DNA of 64,000 nucleotides from Flavobacterium lotistagni (lineage in GTDB: Bacteria > Bacteroidota > Bacteroidia > Flavobacteriales > Flavobacteriaceae), in contig NZ_JAAJBU010000006.1 of the NCBI RefSeq assembly GCF_011392125.1, positions 1 through 64,000 of the forward strand, read 5' to 3'. The position numbers were made by a program, and so were the translations under genes. Of the stretch, positions 43,098 to 51,480 are shown in pieces (position 1 is the first letter of the stretch; the number at the start of each line of letters is the position of its first letter). Below the pieces are notes generated by a model, which saw only the letters and a program-made list of their open reading frames with translations, searched no databases and was not told where the DNA came from.

Positions 43098-45230
43098 CTA
43101 TTTATTATACTCAATAATATAGTCAAGCACTTTACGCATCAAATGCACGCGGTCTTTCCCAAACACATTGTGCTTGTGCATCGGATAAGGGAAAAAGTCC
43201 ACTTGTTTCTCGGCCTCGATGAATTTTTTCACCAAAGCCAAATTGTGCTGCATGACCACTACATCATCCGAAGTCCCGTGAATCAATAGCAATTTTCCTT
43301 TTAAATCTTTCACATAATTCAAGGTACTGGCCTGGTCAAAGCCTTTCTGGTTTTCCGCCGGAGTGTCCATGTAGCGCTCGCCGTACATGATTTCATACCA
43401 TTTCCAATCGGTTACTGGGCCACCGGCCACACCTACTTTGAAAACATCTGGTTTGCGAAGCATCAGCGAAGTGGTCATGAAACCACCAAAACTCCAGCCA
43501 TGAACCGCCAAACGATTGCCATCTACATAAGGTAACGACTTCAAATATTCTACGCCTTTGAGTTGGTCGTCCATTTCGTTCACGCCCAATCTTCCATGAA
43601 TCACACTTTCAAACGCAAACCCGCGATTGTCCGATCCGCGATTGTCTAGGGTAAATACCAAGTAGCCTTGCTCGGCCATCCAATACATCCACAAATTCGC
43701 ACCATCGAGATACGAATTGGTAATCATTTGCGCGTGCGGTCCGCCGTATACATAAACCAAAACGGGATATTTTTTGCTTGGGTCAAAATTGCTCGGCTTG
43801 ATCAAACGCGTATATAAATCGGTAACACCGTCAGCGGCTTTGATGGTTTTAATTTCAGCAGTTCCCATCGCGTAACCTTCGTACTTGTTGGCACTCTCCA
43901 AAATGGTTTTTGGTTTCAAGTTTTTATCATACATCACTGATTTTGAAGGTGTCGTGTGATTCGAATATTCGTCAAAAAACCAATTCCAGTCTGTGCTTGC
44001 GGTAACGAAATGTACGCCGGCATCTTTGGTAATCAAAGTTTGCTTGCCTTTCAAATCTACTTTATAGGCCAACAAATTGGTCGGATTTTCACCTGTTGCT
44101 GAGAAATAAATTTCAGTTCCCGCCGGATTAGCACCCAAGATTTCCTTGGCGACAAATTTATTGTTAGTGAGTTGCTTAATGAGTTTACCGTCGATGGAAT
44201 AGTAATACAAATTCTGGAAGCCGTCTTTTTCGCTGAACCAAATAAAGTTGTTCGATTTATCGCTCGGGAAAAAAGCAGCGTGTTCCGGTTCTACCCAACT
44301 CTTACTTTTTTCGTTGGTAATGGTGCGCACATAAGCACCGGTTTGCGCATTATACACATTGAGCGACATGTCGTTTTGGCCGCGGTTAAGTTCTGCAATC
44401 AACACGAATTGCTCATCGGGCGTCCAGGCAAGGTTGGTCAAATAATCATCGGCAGCACCACGAGGTTGGATAAAAACGGTCTTCTTGGTGGCCAAATTAT
44501 AAATTCCGACTCTGGGCTTTTCGCTTTTCTGCCCAATCATCGGATACTTGATACTTTCGAGTTTCCCGGGTGTTTCGTTGATATCCAACAAAGGATAATC
44601 TGCTACTTCGCTTTGGTCTTTCTGATAAAAGGCGATGTAGTGATTTTTTGGCGACCAGAAAATACCATGGTCAATCCCGAATTCGTTGCGCGCGAAAACC
44701 TGCCCCGACACAATGCCCTCATTGGTTTCATTGGTTACCGCAATCTTCTCGTTGTTTTTATTGGAATAGTAAAGGTTGTTTTTTTCGGTGTACGCGATGT
44801 TTTCTTTCGCGTTATCGTAGGTGTGATTCTCGGCAGTTTCGGAGAAAGTTCCGGCCAATTTACTGGTTTGGTTAGCCATATTGTACTCGAAAAACTTCGG
44901 GCCATTGGCGATTAATAACGTATTGGCATCTTTGAAGGCGACACCAATAAAAGAACGCAAATCTGTTCCGAGGTTCTTGTTTAAATCAGCCAAAGTAATG
45001 AATTCGGTTGCTTTTGAGTCGGAAGCTGAGGCGGTCATTAACTTGCGTCCACCATCGGCAAAATAGACATATTTATTGGTGTTGGGAATCCATTGAAAAC
45101 CCAATAATTTATCCGCACGGAATTGGCGGTTTTGCTGCATGACACTTTCATCAAGTGTGATTTTTTTGGTTTGCCCCAGCGCAGTTAAGGTCAGTAATCC
45201 GCTTAATAGGAGCCACGAAATTTTCTTCAT
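43098..45230 (-). CDS. Dipeptidyl-peptidase IV family serine peptidase
   Basis: S9B prolyl oligopeptidase family enzyme that removes X-Pro dipeptides from peptides, probably in the periplasm. It has 710 residues from ATG 45230; 16 more residues upstream in frame lack signal character. After a signal peptide (KKISWLLLSGLLTLTALGQ) comes a beta-propeller, then the alpha/beta-hydrolase domain with nucleophile GWSFGGFMTTSLML, Asp in HGTSDDVV and His in MHKHNVFG. The Glu-Glu-type DPP-IV signature is not obvious. The upstream region has an ordinary TACATTTG box and also an ECF-like promoter. Confidence 0.9.
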   Translation of the reverse strand: MKKISWLLLSGLLTLTALGQTKKITLDESVMQQNRQFRADKLLGFQWIPNTNKYVYFADGGRKLMTASASDSKATEFITLADLNKNLGTDLRSFIGVAFKDANTLLIANGPKFFEYNMANQTSKLAGTFSETAENHTYDNAKENIAYTEKNNLYYSNKNNEKIAVTNETNEGIVSGQVFARNEFGIDHGIFWSPKNHYIAFYQKDQSEVADYPLLDINETPGKLESIKYPMIGQKSEKPRVGIYNLATKKTVFIQPRGAADDYLTNLAWTPDEQFVLIAELNRGQNDMSLNVYNAQTGAYVRTITNEKSKSWVEPEHAAFFPSDKSNNFIWFSEKDGFQNLYYYSIDGKLIKQLTNNKFVAKEILGANPAGTEIYFSATGENPTNLLAYKVDLKGKQTLITKDAGVHFVTASTDWNWFFDEYSNHTTPSKSVMYDKNLKPKTILESANKYEGYAMGTAEIKTIKAADGVTDLYTRLIKPSNFDPSKKYPVLVYVYGGPHAQMITNSYLDGANLWMYWMAEQGYLVFTLDNRGSDNRGFAFESVIHGRLGVNEMDDQLKGVEYLKSLPYVDGNRLAVHGWSFGGFMTTSLMLRKPDVFKVGVAGGPVTDWKWYEIMYGERYMDTPAENQKGFDQASTLNYVKDLKGKLLLIHGTSDDVVVMQHNLALVKKFIEAEKQVDFFPYPMHKHNVFGKDRVHLMRKVLDYIIEYNK

Positions 45231-45289
45231 AAAGTTGGTTTTACGTTCAGACAAATGTATAAAAAAGGATGATGTCACAGAATCTCTTG

Positions 45290-45317
45290 GTCGGCCTTAT
45301 GCTTGGGTTGTTACAAA
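45290..45317 (-). promoter_or_regulatory. ECF-like promoter of the DPP-IV gene
   Basis: Minus strand TTTGTAACA (45309-45317), 15 bases, CGAC (45290-45293). The layout matches the sigma-factor gene promoter near 51378. Confidence 0.4.
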
Positions 45318-45454
45318 TGCAAAAAATCTCTTTAAAAACAGAAATTATAAGGTCGAACTAGAAATGAAAAGCCCATTGAAAATGAAAATTTGTAATTAAT
45401 GCCTCATGAACATTTTCATTTCGCATCTCAAAAATCACTAGTAAAATTGATAGT

Positions 45455-45470
45455 GTTCGACCATTCGAAC
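45455..45470. promoter_or_regulatory. Possible CarH-like operator
   Basis: GTTCGACCATTCGAAC, a nearly perfect inverted repeat, 31 bases upstream of the carH -33 box. Assignment is a guess based on location and symmetry. Confidence 0.25.
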
Positions 45471-45501
45471 TGATTCTGCGATTTTTATTTTCGGATTATA
45501 G

Positions 45502-45530
45502 TTTGAATCTCAATTTTTTAATTATTTTTG
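45502..45530 (+). promoter_or_regulatory. Promoter of the CarH-like gene and carotenoid operon
   Basis: TTTG (45502-45505), 17 bases, TATTTTTG (45523-45530), about 20 bases before ATG 45552. Confidence 0.6.
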
Positions 45531-45551
45531 TTTAATATTTTTTCAGAAAAG

Positions 45552-46463
45552 ATGAACAATATAAAAAATTCCTTCAGTATCAAAGATCTCGAAAACCTTT
45601 CGGGAATTAAAGCCCATACCATTCGCATTTGGGAAAAACGATACAATGTCTTGGAACCCGAACGCACGCAAACCAATATTCGTCAGTATGACACAAGCAG
45701 TTTGCAGAAGCTCTTGAATATTACTTTGCTGCACCACCACGGCTATAAGATTTCAAAGATTTCAAAATATCCGCCAGAGAAAATTCCGATGCTGGTGCGA
45801 CAAATTATCAATGAAAAAAGCGTTAAAAACCATGCTATCAGTGCTTTCAAAATGGCTATGCTTAATTTTGATCCGGCACAATTCCATAAAGCTTATGAAG
45901 ATTTGCTATCAGAGAAATCCTTCCGCGAGATTTTCTATGATGTTTTCATTCCGCTGATTACCGAAATCGGTCTGTTGTGGCAATCCGATACGATAACCCC
46001 AGCCCACGAACATTTCATCAGTTTTCTAATCAAACAGAAAATTACCAGCAATATTGAAAAACTTCAGAAAGAAGGCCCAAAAATCGACGACCGTGTTTTT
46101 GTGCTATATTTACCAGAAAACGAATTGCATGAACTCGGTTTAATGTTTGTCAATTACGAACTGCTCGAGAAAGGTTTCCAAACTATCTATTTGGGTGAGA
46201 GCATTCCGTCGGATAATTTACCCACGCTGAACCGCTACTTCGATAAGATTACGTTTCTATCCTACTTTACCATCGAACCGGTCGCTGATGAAATTGATGC
46301 CTACATCAAAAATGTCGCTGAAAAAGCACTTACCGAAAATGGAGAGTTCTGGATTCTAGGCAAACAAGTCGCCGAAATTGACCGATCGAAATTATCCAAC
46401 AAAGTAAAATTGTTCCCCAGCATCCGCTCCATGACCGACGAAATCAACACCATTGTTCCTTAA
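45552..46463 (+). CDS. CarH-like MerR regulator with B12-binding domain
   Basis: Probably the light-responsive repressor of the carotenoid genes. It has 303 residues from ATG 45552; an upstream TTG start would lie inside the promoter. The N-terminal MerR DNA-binding domain begins SIKDLENLSGIKAHTIRIWE. The middle four-helix bundle has W-x9-EH (Trp143, Glu153, His154) and the B12-binding domain has ELHELG (lower ligand His193), both hallmarks of adenosylcobalamin photoreceptors of the CarH type. The residue after Trp143 is Gln, where Thermus CarH has the His that binds cobalt after light exposure. It overlaps crtI by one base (TAATG). Confidence 0.88.
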   Translation: MNNIKNSFSIKDLENLSGIKAHTIRIWEKRYNVLEPERTQTNIRQYDTSSLQKLLNITLLHHHGYKISKISKYPPEKIPMLVRQIINEKSVKNHAISAFKMAMLNFDPAQFHKAYEDLLSEKSFREIFYDVFIPLITEIGLLWQSDTITPAHEHFISFLIKQKITSNIEKLQKEGPKIDDRVFVLYLPENELHELGLMFVNYELLEKGFQTIYLGESIPSDNLPTLNRYFDKITFLSYFTIEPVADEIDAYIKNVAEKALTENGEFWILGKQVAEIDRSKLSNKVKLFPSIRSMTDEINTIVP

Positions 46464-47923
46464 TGAAAAAAGACATCAAAATAATTGGCTCTGGTTTTTC
46501 AGCTCTGGCTGCTGCTTGCTATTTGGCCAAAGCTGGGCACGCGGTAACAATACTAGAAAAAAACAGCACTATTGGAGGTCGCGCCAGACAACTTAAAAAA
46601 GATGGTTTCACTTTCGATATCGGCCCAACTTGGTATTGGATGCCCGATGTTTTTGAACGCTTCTTTGCAGACTTCGATAAAAAGCCTTCTGATTATTATG
46701 AGCTGATCAAACTCTCACCAGCTTATCAGGTTTATTTCGGAATCAACGAATTTATCACCATTGCCGACAATTTACCAGATATCATCAACACTTTTGAATC
46801 TATTGAAAAAGGTAGTGGTCAAGCCTTAGCCGAGTTCATGGCCGAAGCGCAAAGCAATTACGACATCGCCATTAAAGATTTGGTCTATCGCCCTGGAGAA
46901 TCGCCCATGGAACTTATCACATGGAAAACGGCTCAAAAAGTGGGGCAATTTTTCAGCAACATCAGCCGTGATATCCGCAAGCGTTTTAAAAACAAAAAAC
47001 TCATTCAAGTATTAGAATTTCCGGTTCTTTTTTTGGGTGCAAAACCTTCTGACACGCCATCGTTTTACAATTTTATGAACTTTGCAGATTTCGGACTTGG
47101 CACTTGGCATCCAAAAAACGGCATGTACAGCGTGGTGTTGGCCATGGAAAAGCTCGCTCGCGAATTGGGTGTAAAAATTCAAACCGAGGCAACGATTTCT
47201 AAAATAAATATCCGCCTAAACAAAGCCAGTAGCCTAACAGTCAACGGAGAAAAAATAACAGCTGATGTTGTTCTGAGCGGCGCCGATTATCATCACACAG
47301 AAACTTTACTTGAAGATTCCTATCGTCAGTACAGTGAGAATTACTGGGAAAAGAAAACTTTCGCACCCTCATCATTATTGTTTTATGTAGGTTTCGACAA
47401 AAAAATTGAAGCTGTTGAACACCATTCTTTGTTTTTCGATGTAGACTTCGATGCACATGCCGCTGCTATATATGACGATCCAAAATGGCCACGTGAACCA
47501 CTATTCTATGCGAGCTTTCCTTCTAAAACAGATGAAAATTGCGCACCAAAAGGCAAGGAAGCTGCTATATTTTTAATACCAATTGCACCCGGAATAGAAG
47601 ACACTGAATCGCTTCGAAATCATTATTTCGACAAAATTTTAGGTCGCTTGGAAAGACTGACTCAGCAAGAATTAAGAAGCAGTATCATTTTCAAAAGTTC
47701 ATTTTGCGTGAACGATTTCGTTAAGGAATACAATTCTTACAAGGGAAATGCCTACGGATTGGCCAATACGCTATTTCAAACCGCATTTTTGAGACCCAAA
47801 CTAAAAAGTAAAAAAGTATCGAACTTATACTTCACAGGACAACTCACGGTTCCCGGACCGGGCGTTCCTCCGGCATTAATCTCAGGAAAATTAGTCGCCG
47901 ATTTAATCCAAAAATACCACTGA
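46463..47923 (+). CDS. crtI: Phytoene desaturase
   Basis: FAD-dependent desaturase turning colourless phytoene into lycopene-type coloured carotenoids, membrane-associated. The 486 residues open with the dinucleotide-binding KIIGSGFSALAAACYLAKAG and EKNSTIGGRARQL; the C-terminal signature NLYFTGQLTVPGPGVPPALI is present. Start overlaps the CarH-like stop by one base and crtB follows two bases after its stop, giving a tight operon. The number of desaturation steps cannot be told from the sequence. Confidence 0.95.
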   Translation: MKKDIKIIGSGFSALAAACYLAKAGHAVTILEKNSTIGGRARQLKKDGFTFDIGPTWYWMPDVFERFFADFDKKPSDYYELIKLSPAYQVYFGINEFITIADNLPDIINTFESIEKGSGQALAEFMAEAQSNYDIAIKDLVYRPGESPMELITWKTAQKVGQFFSNISRDIRKRFKNKKLIQVLEFPVLFLGAKPSDTPSFYNFMNFADFGLGTWHPKNGMYSVVLAMEKLARELGVKIQTEATISKINIRLNKASSLTVNGEKITADVVLSGADYHHTETLLEDSYRQYSENYWEKKTFAPSSLLFYVGFDKKIEAVEHHSLFFDVDFDAHAAAIYDDPKWPREPLFYASFPSKTDENCAPKGKEAAIFLIPIAPGIEDTESLRNHYFDKILGRLERLTQQELRSSIIFKSSFCVNDFVKEYNSYKGNAYGLANTLFQTAFLRPKLKSKKVSNLYFTGQLTVPGPGVPPALISGKLVADLIQKYH

Positions 47924-47925
47924 GC

Positions 47926-48765
47926 ATGAAATCTATTTTTGACACCGTATCGTTTGAATGTAGCAGAAATGTTACTAAAATTTACAGTACCTCATTTTCG
48001 GCTGCTGTGCGCATGCTTTCCCCGCGAATTCGCCAAGACATTTATAACATATACGGATTCGTTCGTTTGGCCGATGAAATTGTAGATAGTTTTCACGACT
48101 ATGACAAAACCCAATTGCTCGATCTTTTTGAAGCTGATTTACAACGCGCACTCGAGAATAAAATCAGTTTGAATCCGGTATTGAACGCTTTCCAGCATAC
48201 TGTAACGCAATATGAAATTCCACGTGAGCTCATAGACGCGTTCCTTAAAAGTATGCGATTGGATTTGCACAAAACGATTTATCAAACCCACGAAGAATAC
48301 AACGAATACATTTTCGGTTCGGCTGATGTGGTTGGGTTGATGTGTTTAAAAGTATTTGTAAACGGCAATCAGGAAAAATATGAATCGCTCAAGCACGCCG
48401 CGATGCGATTGGGCTCAGGCTTTCAGAAAGTGAATTTTCTTCGGGATTTAAAGGCCGATCAAGAAGGACTCAACCGCACTTACTTTCCAGAAACTGACTT
48501 GAACCGGTTGGACGATACTGCTAAAAAAAGAATCATCGCTGAAATCGAAGCAGACTTTAAAGCAGGTTACGAAGGCATTAAAGGTCTACCGCTCGAAGCC
48601 AAGTTTGGAGTTTACACCGCCTATGTTTATTTCAAAGCCTTATTGTCTAAACTGAACCGAACGCCATCCACCGAGATCAAAACTACCCGAATCAGAGTGC
48701 CCGATTATCAGAAATACGGTTTGTTTGCTAAATGCTATTTCAATTATAAACTCAACATCATCTAG
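47926..48765 (+). CDS. crtB: Phytoene synthase
   Basis: Condenses two geranylgeranyl diphosphates to phytoene, the first committed step of C40 carotenoid synthesis. The 279 residues carry the Mg-binding first Asp motif (RLADEIVDSF) and the second motif around FLRDLKADQEGLNRTYFP. Length and order within the operon are typical of flavobacteria. Confidence 0.95.
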   Translation: MKSIFDTVSFECSRNVTKIYSTSFSAAVRMLSPRIRQDIYNIYGFVRLADEIVDSFHDYDKTQLLDLFEADLQRALENKISLNPVLNAFQHTVTQYEIPRELIDAFLKSMRLDLHKTIYQTHEEYNEYIFGSADVVGLMCLKVFVNGNQEKYESLKHAAMRLGSGFQKVNFLRDLKADQEGLNRTYFPETDLNRLDDTAKKRIIAEIEADFKAGYEGIKGLPLEAKFGVYTAYVYFKALLSKLNRTPSTEIKTTRIRVPDYQKYGLFAKCYFNYKLNII

Positions 48766-48767
48766 AC

Positions 48768-49214
48768 ATGACCGCAATTCAAATTCTAGTTTTTTTTCTT
48801 ACTTTTTGCCTCATGGAATTCATGGCTTGGTTCAGCCACAAATACATCATGCACGGCTTTTTATGGCACTTGCACGCCGACCACCACCACAAAGATCACG
48901 ATTCATGGTTTGAAAGAAATGATGCGTTCTTTATTTTCTATGCTGTGGTGAGTATTATCTTTTTTTTACTCTGGCAATACGATGTTTTGTCAGTCGGACT
49001 ATCAATAGGTCTTGGGATTTTCGCTTACGGCTGTACTTATTTTTTAGTTCACGACATTTTCATCCACCAACGTTTTAAAATGTTCCGAAATGCCAATAAC
49101 CGTTATGCCAAAGCAGTACGCCGAGCCCATAAAATGCACCACAAACATCTCGGTAAAGAACACGGCGAGTGTTTTGGTATGCTGTGGGTGCCGCTTAAAT
49201 ATTTTAAAAACTAA
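48768..49214 (+). CDS. crtZ: Beta-carotene hydroxylase
   Basis: Membrane di-iron hydroxylase, 148 residues, that turns beta-carotene into zeaxanthin. The conserved histidine boxes are visible: HKYIMHG, HADHHHKDHD, the pair in HDIFIHQRF and HKMHHKHLG. Three or four membrane helices are predicted. Last gene of the operon; a lycopene cyclase, needed to make its substrate, is not encoded in this window. A bidirectional terminator follows. Confidence 0.93.
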   Translation: MTAIQILVFFLTFCLMEFMAWFSHKYIMHGFLWHLHADHHHKDHDSWFERNDAFFIFYAVVSIIFFLLWQYDVLSVGLSIGLGIFAYGCTYFLVHDIFIHQRFKMFRNANNRYAKAVRRAHKMHHKHLGKEHGECFGMLWVPLKYFKN

Positions 49215-49220
49215 AGCATA

Positions 49221-49256
49221 AAAAAACCTTCCATAGTCCGGAAGGTTTTTTGTTTG
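49221..49256. terminator. Terminator between crtZ and the DUF4252 operon
   Basis: AAAAACCTTCC, loop, GGAAGGTTTTTT: works in both directions. Confidence 0.8.
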
Positions 49257-49269
49257 ATGTGGAATTACT

Positions 49270-49806
49270 TTATGGTGCTAAGAGTTTTTGCAAAGGCTTG
49301 AGTTGCTCCATGTCAAGGTTCGATTCTTTCAAGATGGATAACATACTTAAAACCATCGTCGGATTCATGTCTTTTCCCAAAACACGAACTACTGCAAAAC
49401 CATTTTCTTTCTTGTTGGCATAAAGTACAAATTCGTCGATATGCTCATCTTCACCAACGAAACTAACTGAAGCACCATCATGGCCAGAACCGAACTTCAT
49501 CAATTCTTGGTATTTTTCATTTTTTAGAATCGACTTTACTTTGGCGGCTTCCAATTCGTATTGCTTTTGGTTTTTTCCATCGCATTTAAAAGCAAGCACA
49601 TTCATCTTTTCAAACGATTGAAGCGCTTGGTTTTGCTCCGGAGTCAGTTGCATTTTATCTGTTTTTAAAATACTTGGCGAAACATCCACCACCACAAAAT
49701 CCTTTTGGTTGGTGTGATCGACAAAATATTTTTGCAATGATGCTTCAGATTGACAGCTTTGCAAGGAGAAAACCAACGTCGAAACTAGTATGATAATCAG
49801 TTTCAT
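49270..49806 (-). CDS. DUF4252 lipoprotein
   Basis: Function unknown; 178 residues with a lipobox at LQSC near residue 18. The DUF4252-like domain contains DFVVVDVSPSILKTD, SFEKMNVLAFKCDGKN and GKDMNPTMVLSMLSIL. Last gene of a sigma/anti-sigma operon and a likely paralogue of the gene just upstream (gap of six bases). Operon position suggests a role in an ECF-controlled envelope response. Confidence 0.75.
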   Translation of the reverse strand: MKLIIILVSTLVFSLQSCQSEASLQKYFVDHTNQKDFVVVDVSPSILKTDKMQLTPEQNQALQSFEKMNVLAFKCDGKNQKQYELEAAKVKSILKNEKYQELMKFGSGHDGASVSFVGEDEHIDEFVLYANKKENGFAVVRVLGKDMNPTMVLSMLSILKESNLDMEQLKPLQKLLAP

Positions 49807-49812
49807 CGCTTC

Positions 49813-50358
49813 TTATTTTGGACCTTTCGGACCTTTAGAACCTTTAGTGGCTTTCTTCAAATCATCACCACCGGGAAAACGCATTTTGTCGGTCAAGACT
49901 GAAATCTCGTTCAAATCGAAATCGCCAGTGAGCGACATCAGCACGGTGTCATCGCCCTTTCCGCCTTCAATGAACATCAAGAGTTCACGAACTTGGGTAT
50001 CTTTTGCTCCAGATTTTACTAGAATTTTGATGTTTTTTCCTTCTTGAGTTACACGCATAAGTTCTTCCAATCCGGCCGACTTGATGTATTTCTCAGAGGC
50101 AGCTTTCATTTCGTTTTCCACTCGGGTACTTTTGGTGGTAAACACTTTGAGGTTGTCAAGTTTTTTGATTAAGTTCAAGTACTGTTGTGCTTCTTTGTCT
50201 GAAGCGTCCATTTTGACTTTGCTCATCAAATCGAACATTTTTTTGTTGACGATGATTGAAGTTACGTCGTCTTGCCCGTCGAACTTATCAAAAGCGCCTT
50301 GGGCAAAAAGTGGTGATGTCATTAAAATCACTACTACGGTGGTTAAGAAATTTTTCAT
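49813..50358 (-). CDS. DUF4252 protein with a PGGDD/GPK tail
   Basis: Function unknown; 181 residues. A signal peptide (FLTTVVVILMTSPLFAQG) is followed by a DUF4252-like domain (DDVTSIIVNKKMFDLMSK; IKILVKSGAKDTQVREL; GDFDLNEISVLTDKM) and a short tail rich in Lys, Gly and Pro (ATKGSKGPKGPK). It pairs with the DUF4252 lipoprotein gene next to it and probably arose by duplication. Confidence 0.78.
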   Translation of the reverse strand: MKNFLTTVVVILMTSPLFAQGAFDKFDGQDDVTSIIVNKKMFDLMSKVKMDASDKEAQQYLNLIKKLDNLKVFTTKSTRVENEMKAASEKYIKSAGLEELMRVTQEGKNIKILVKSGAKDTQVRELLMFIEGGKGDDTVLMSLTGDFDLNEISVLTDKMRFPGGDDLKKATKGSKGPKGPK

Positions 50359-50395
50359 TTTTAGTTGTTTTTGATTAATAAATGATTGATGATTG

Positions 50396-50854
50396 TTACT
50401 CCGTGATAAATATTTGGTCTTTGGTATTTTCGTATTGTTGAACGTATTGCATGCTGCCGATGCCTACATTGACCTGTTTTGAAAGCATCGCGAGTGCTTT
50501 TTGAGTTTGCTCGAACGCCTGCTGCGGATCGTCGTATGTGCCTAATTCGCTCGATGGTTTTTCAATGGCGCTAAAATGATTGAATGCAAAAAAACCGACA
50601 CCAAGTAAAATCACAACCGAAGCTGCGATAGAAATCCATTTTAGAGGTTGGTTTTGATTTGATTTTAAATGAAACTCTTGTTGGGGTTTTTCCTGAGCAG
50701 CAACAGCATAATAGCCAAAGAGCGGCTGATATTGCTGCAAATGAGAAGCTACGACTGCTGAAGAAAAGTAATTTTTGAGTTGCTGTTCTTCAGCAAGAGT
50801 GGTTTCGCCTTCAAAATATTTTTCGAGTAATTGTTCGATTTTATCCAATTCCAT
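50396..50854 (-). CDS. Probable anti-sigma factor
   Basis: Single-pass membrane protein of 152 residues. The cytoplasmic N-terminus (KIEQLLEKYFEGETTLAEEQ, the short helix-loop pattern of Bacteroidota anti-sigma factors) precedes one helix (WISIAASVVILLGVGFFAF) and a short periplasmic part. Its gene overlaps the sigma factor gene by 14 bases, the usual mark of a sigma/anti-sigma pair. No zinc-binding HxxxCxxC is present. Confidence 0.8.
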   Translation of the reverse strand: MELDKIEQLLEKYFEGETTLAEEQQLKNYFSSAVVASHLQQYQPLFGYYAVAAQEKPQQEFHLKSNQNQPLKWISIAASVVILLGVGFFAFNHFSAIEKPSSELGTYDDPQQAFEQTQKALAMLSKQVNVGIGSMQYVQQYENTKDQIFITE

Positions 50855-51350
50855 AACTGTGGGTTTTAGTCATATTTTCGCGGATGGTTTTGCGGGCTCT
50901 TGAAAGCGCCACTCGTACCGCAGTTTCATTCATTTCTAGGATTTTCGCGATTTCGGAGAATTCTTGTTGTTCAATATCGCGCAGTTGAACAATCATTTTT
51001 TGTTGCTCTGGTAAGTTGTTGATGATTTTACTGACCCAATCTAAAGCATCGGCATCTTCGAGTTGTTGCTGTAAACTAGGATCGCGATTAGTAAAATTCT
51101 GATGCACGATTTGCAAATTACTGGCTCTTTTTGACTTGAGTTGGTCTAGGCAATAATTGCGGGTCATAGTCATGGCCAAAGCTTCCACACTTTGATATTC
51201 ACTGAGGCTTTGATTTTTATTCCAGAGTTTGAGCATCACTTCTTGTGCAGCATCTTCGGCTTCCTCGGTACTGACTAGCAAGCGCTTAGCCAACCGAAAA
51301 ACCTTATCTTTAAAAGGAGTAATGAGATGCAAAAACTCGTTGGAATTCAT
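50841..51350 (-). CDS. ECF-family RNA polymerase sigma factor
   Basis: Alternative sigma factor of 169 residues with region 2 (VFRLAKRLLVSTEEAEDAAQEVMLKLW) and region 4 (LPEQQKMIVQLRDIEQQEFSEIAKILEMNETAVR). It directs RNA polymerase to a special promoter set. The -35 TTTGTAACA and -10 CGTC 48 bases upstream of its ATG fit self-regulation. Downstream genes (anti-sigma, two DUF4252) are in the same operon. Confidence 0.92.
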   Translation of the reverse strand: MNSNEFLHLITPFKDKVFRLAKRLLVSTEEAEDAAQEVMLKLWNKNQSLSEYQSVEALAMTMTRNYCLDQLKSKRASNLQIVHQNFTNRDPSLQQQLEDADALDWVSKIINNLPEQQKMIVQLRDIEQQEFSEIAKILEMNETAVRVALSRARKTIRENMTKTHSYGIG

Positions 51351-51377
51351 AAACTACTTTGGGTAATGTCAAGGCAA

Positions 51378-51405
51378 GACGAACCCGCTTTGTGTTTGTT
51401 ACAAA
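51378..51405 (-). promoter_or_regulatory. Autoregulatory ECF promoter
   Basis: Minus strand TTTGTAACA (51397-51405), 15 bases, CGTC (51378-51381): an AAC...CGTC pattern typical of ECF promoters. Confidence 0.6.
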
Positions 51406-51480
51406 GGAGCAAAAATTTTTTCGAACTGCAATCAATCCGAAACCATTACAATAAAAACAACTTAGAAAAGAAGGATATTC

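Larger units (their letters stand above)
45231..45551. other. Divergent intergenic region with promoters and possible operator
   Basis: No gene. It holds a minus-strand TACATTTG box (45252-45259), the ECF-like promoter for DPP-IV (45290-45317), an inverted repeat GTTCGA/TTCGAAC (45455-45470) and the promoter of the CarH-like gene (45502-45530). Confidence 0.6.
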
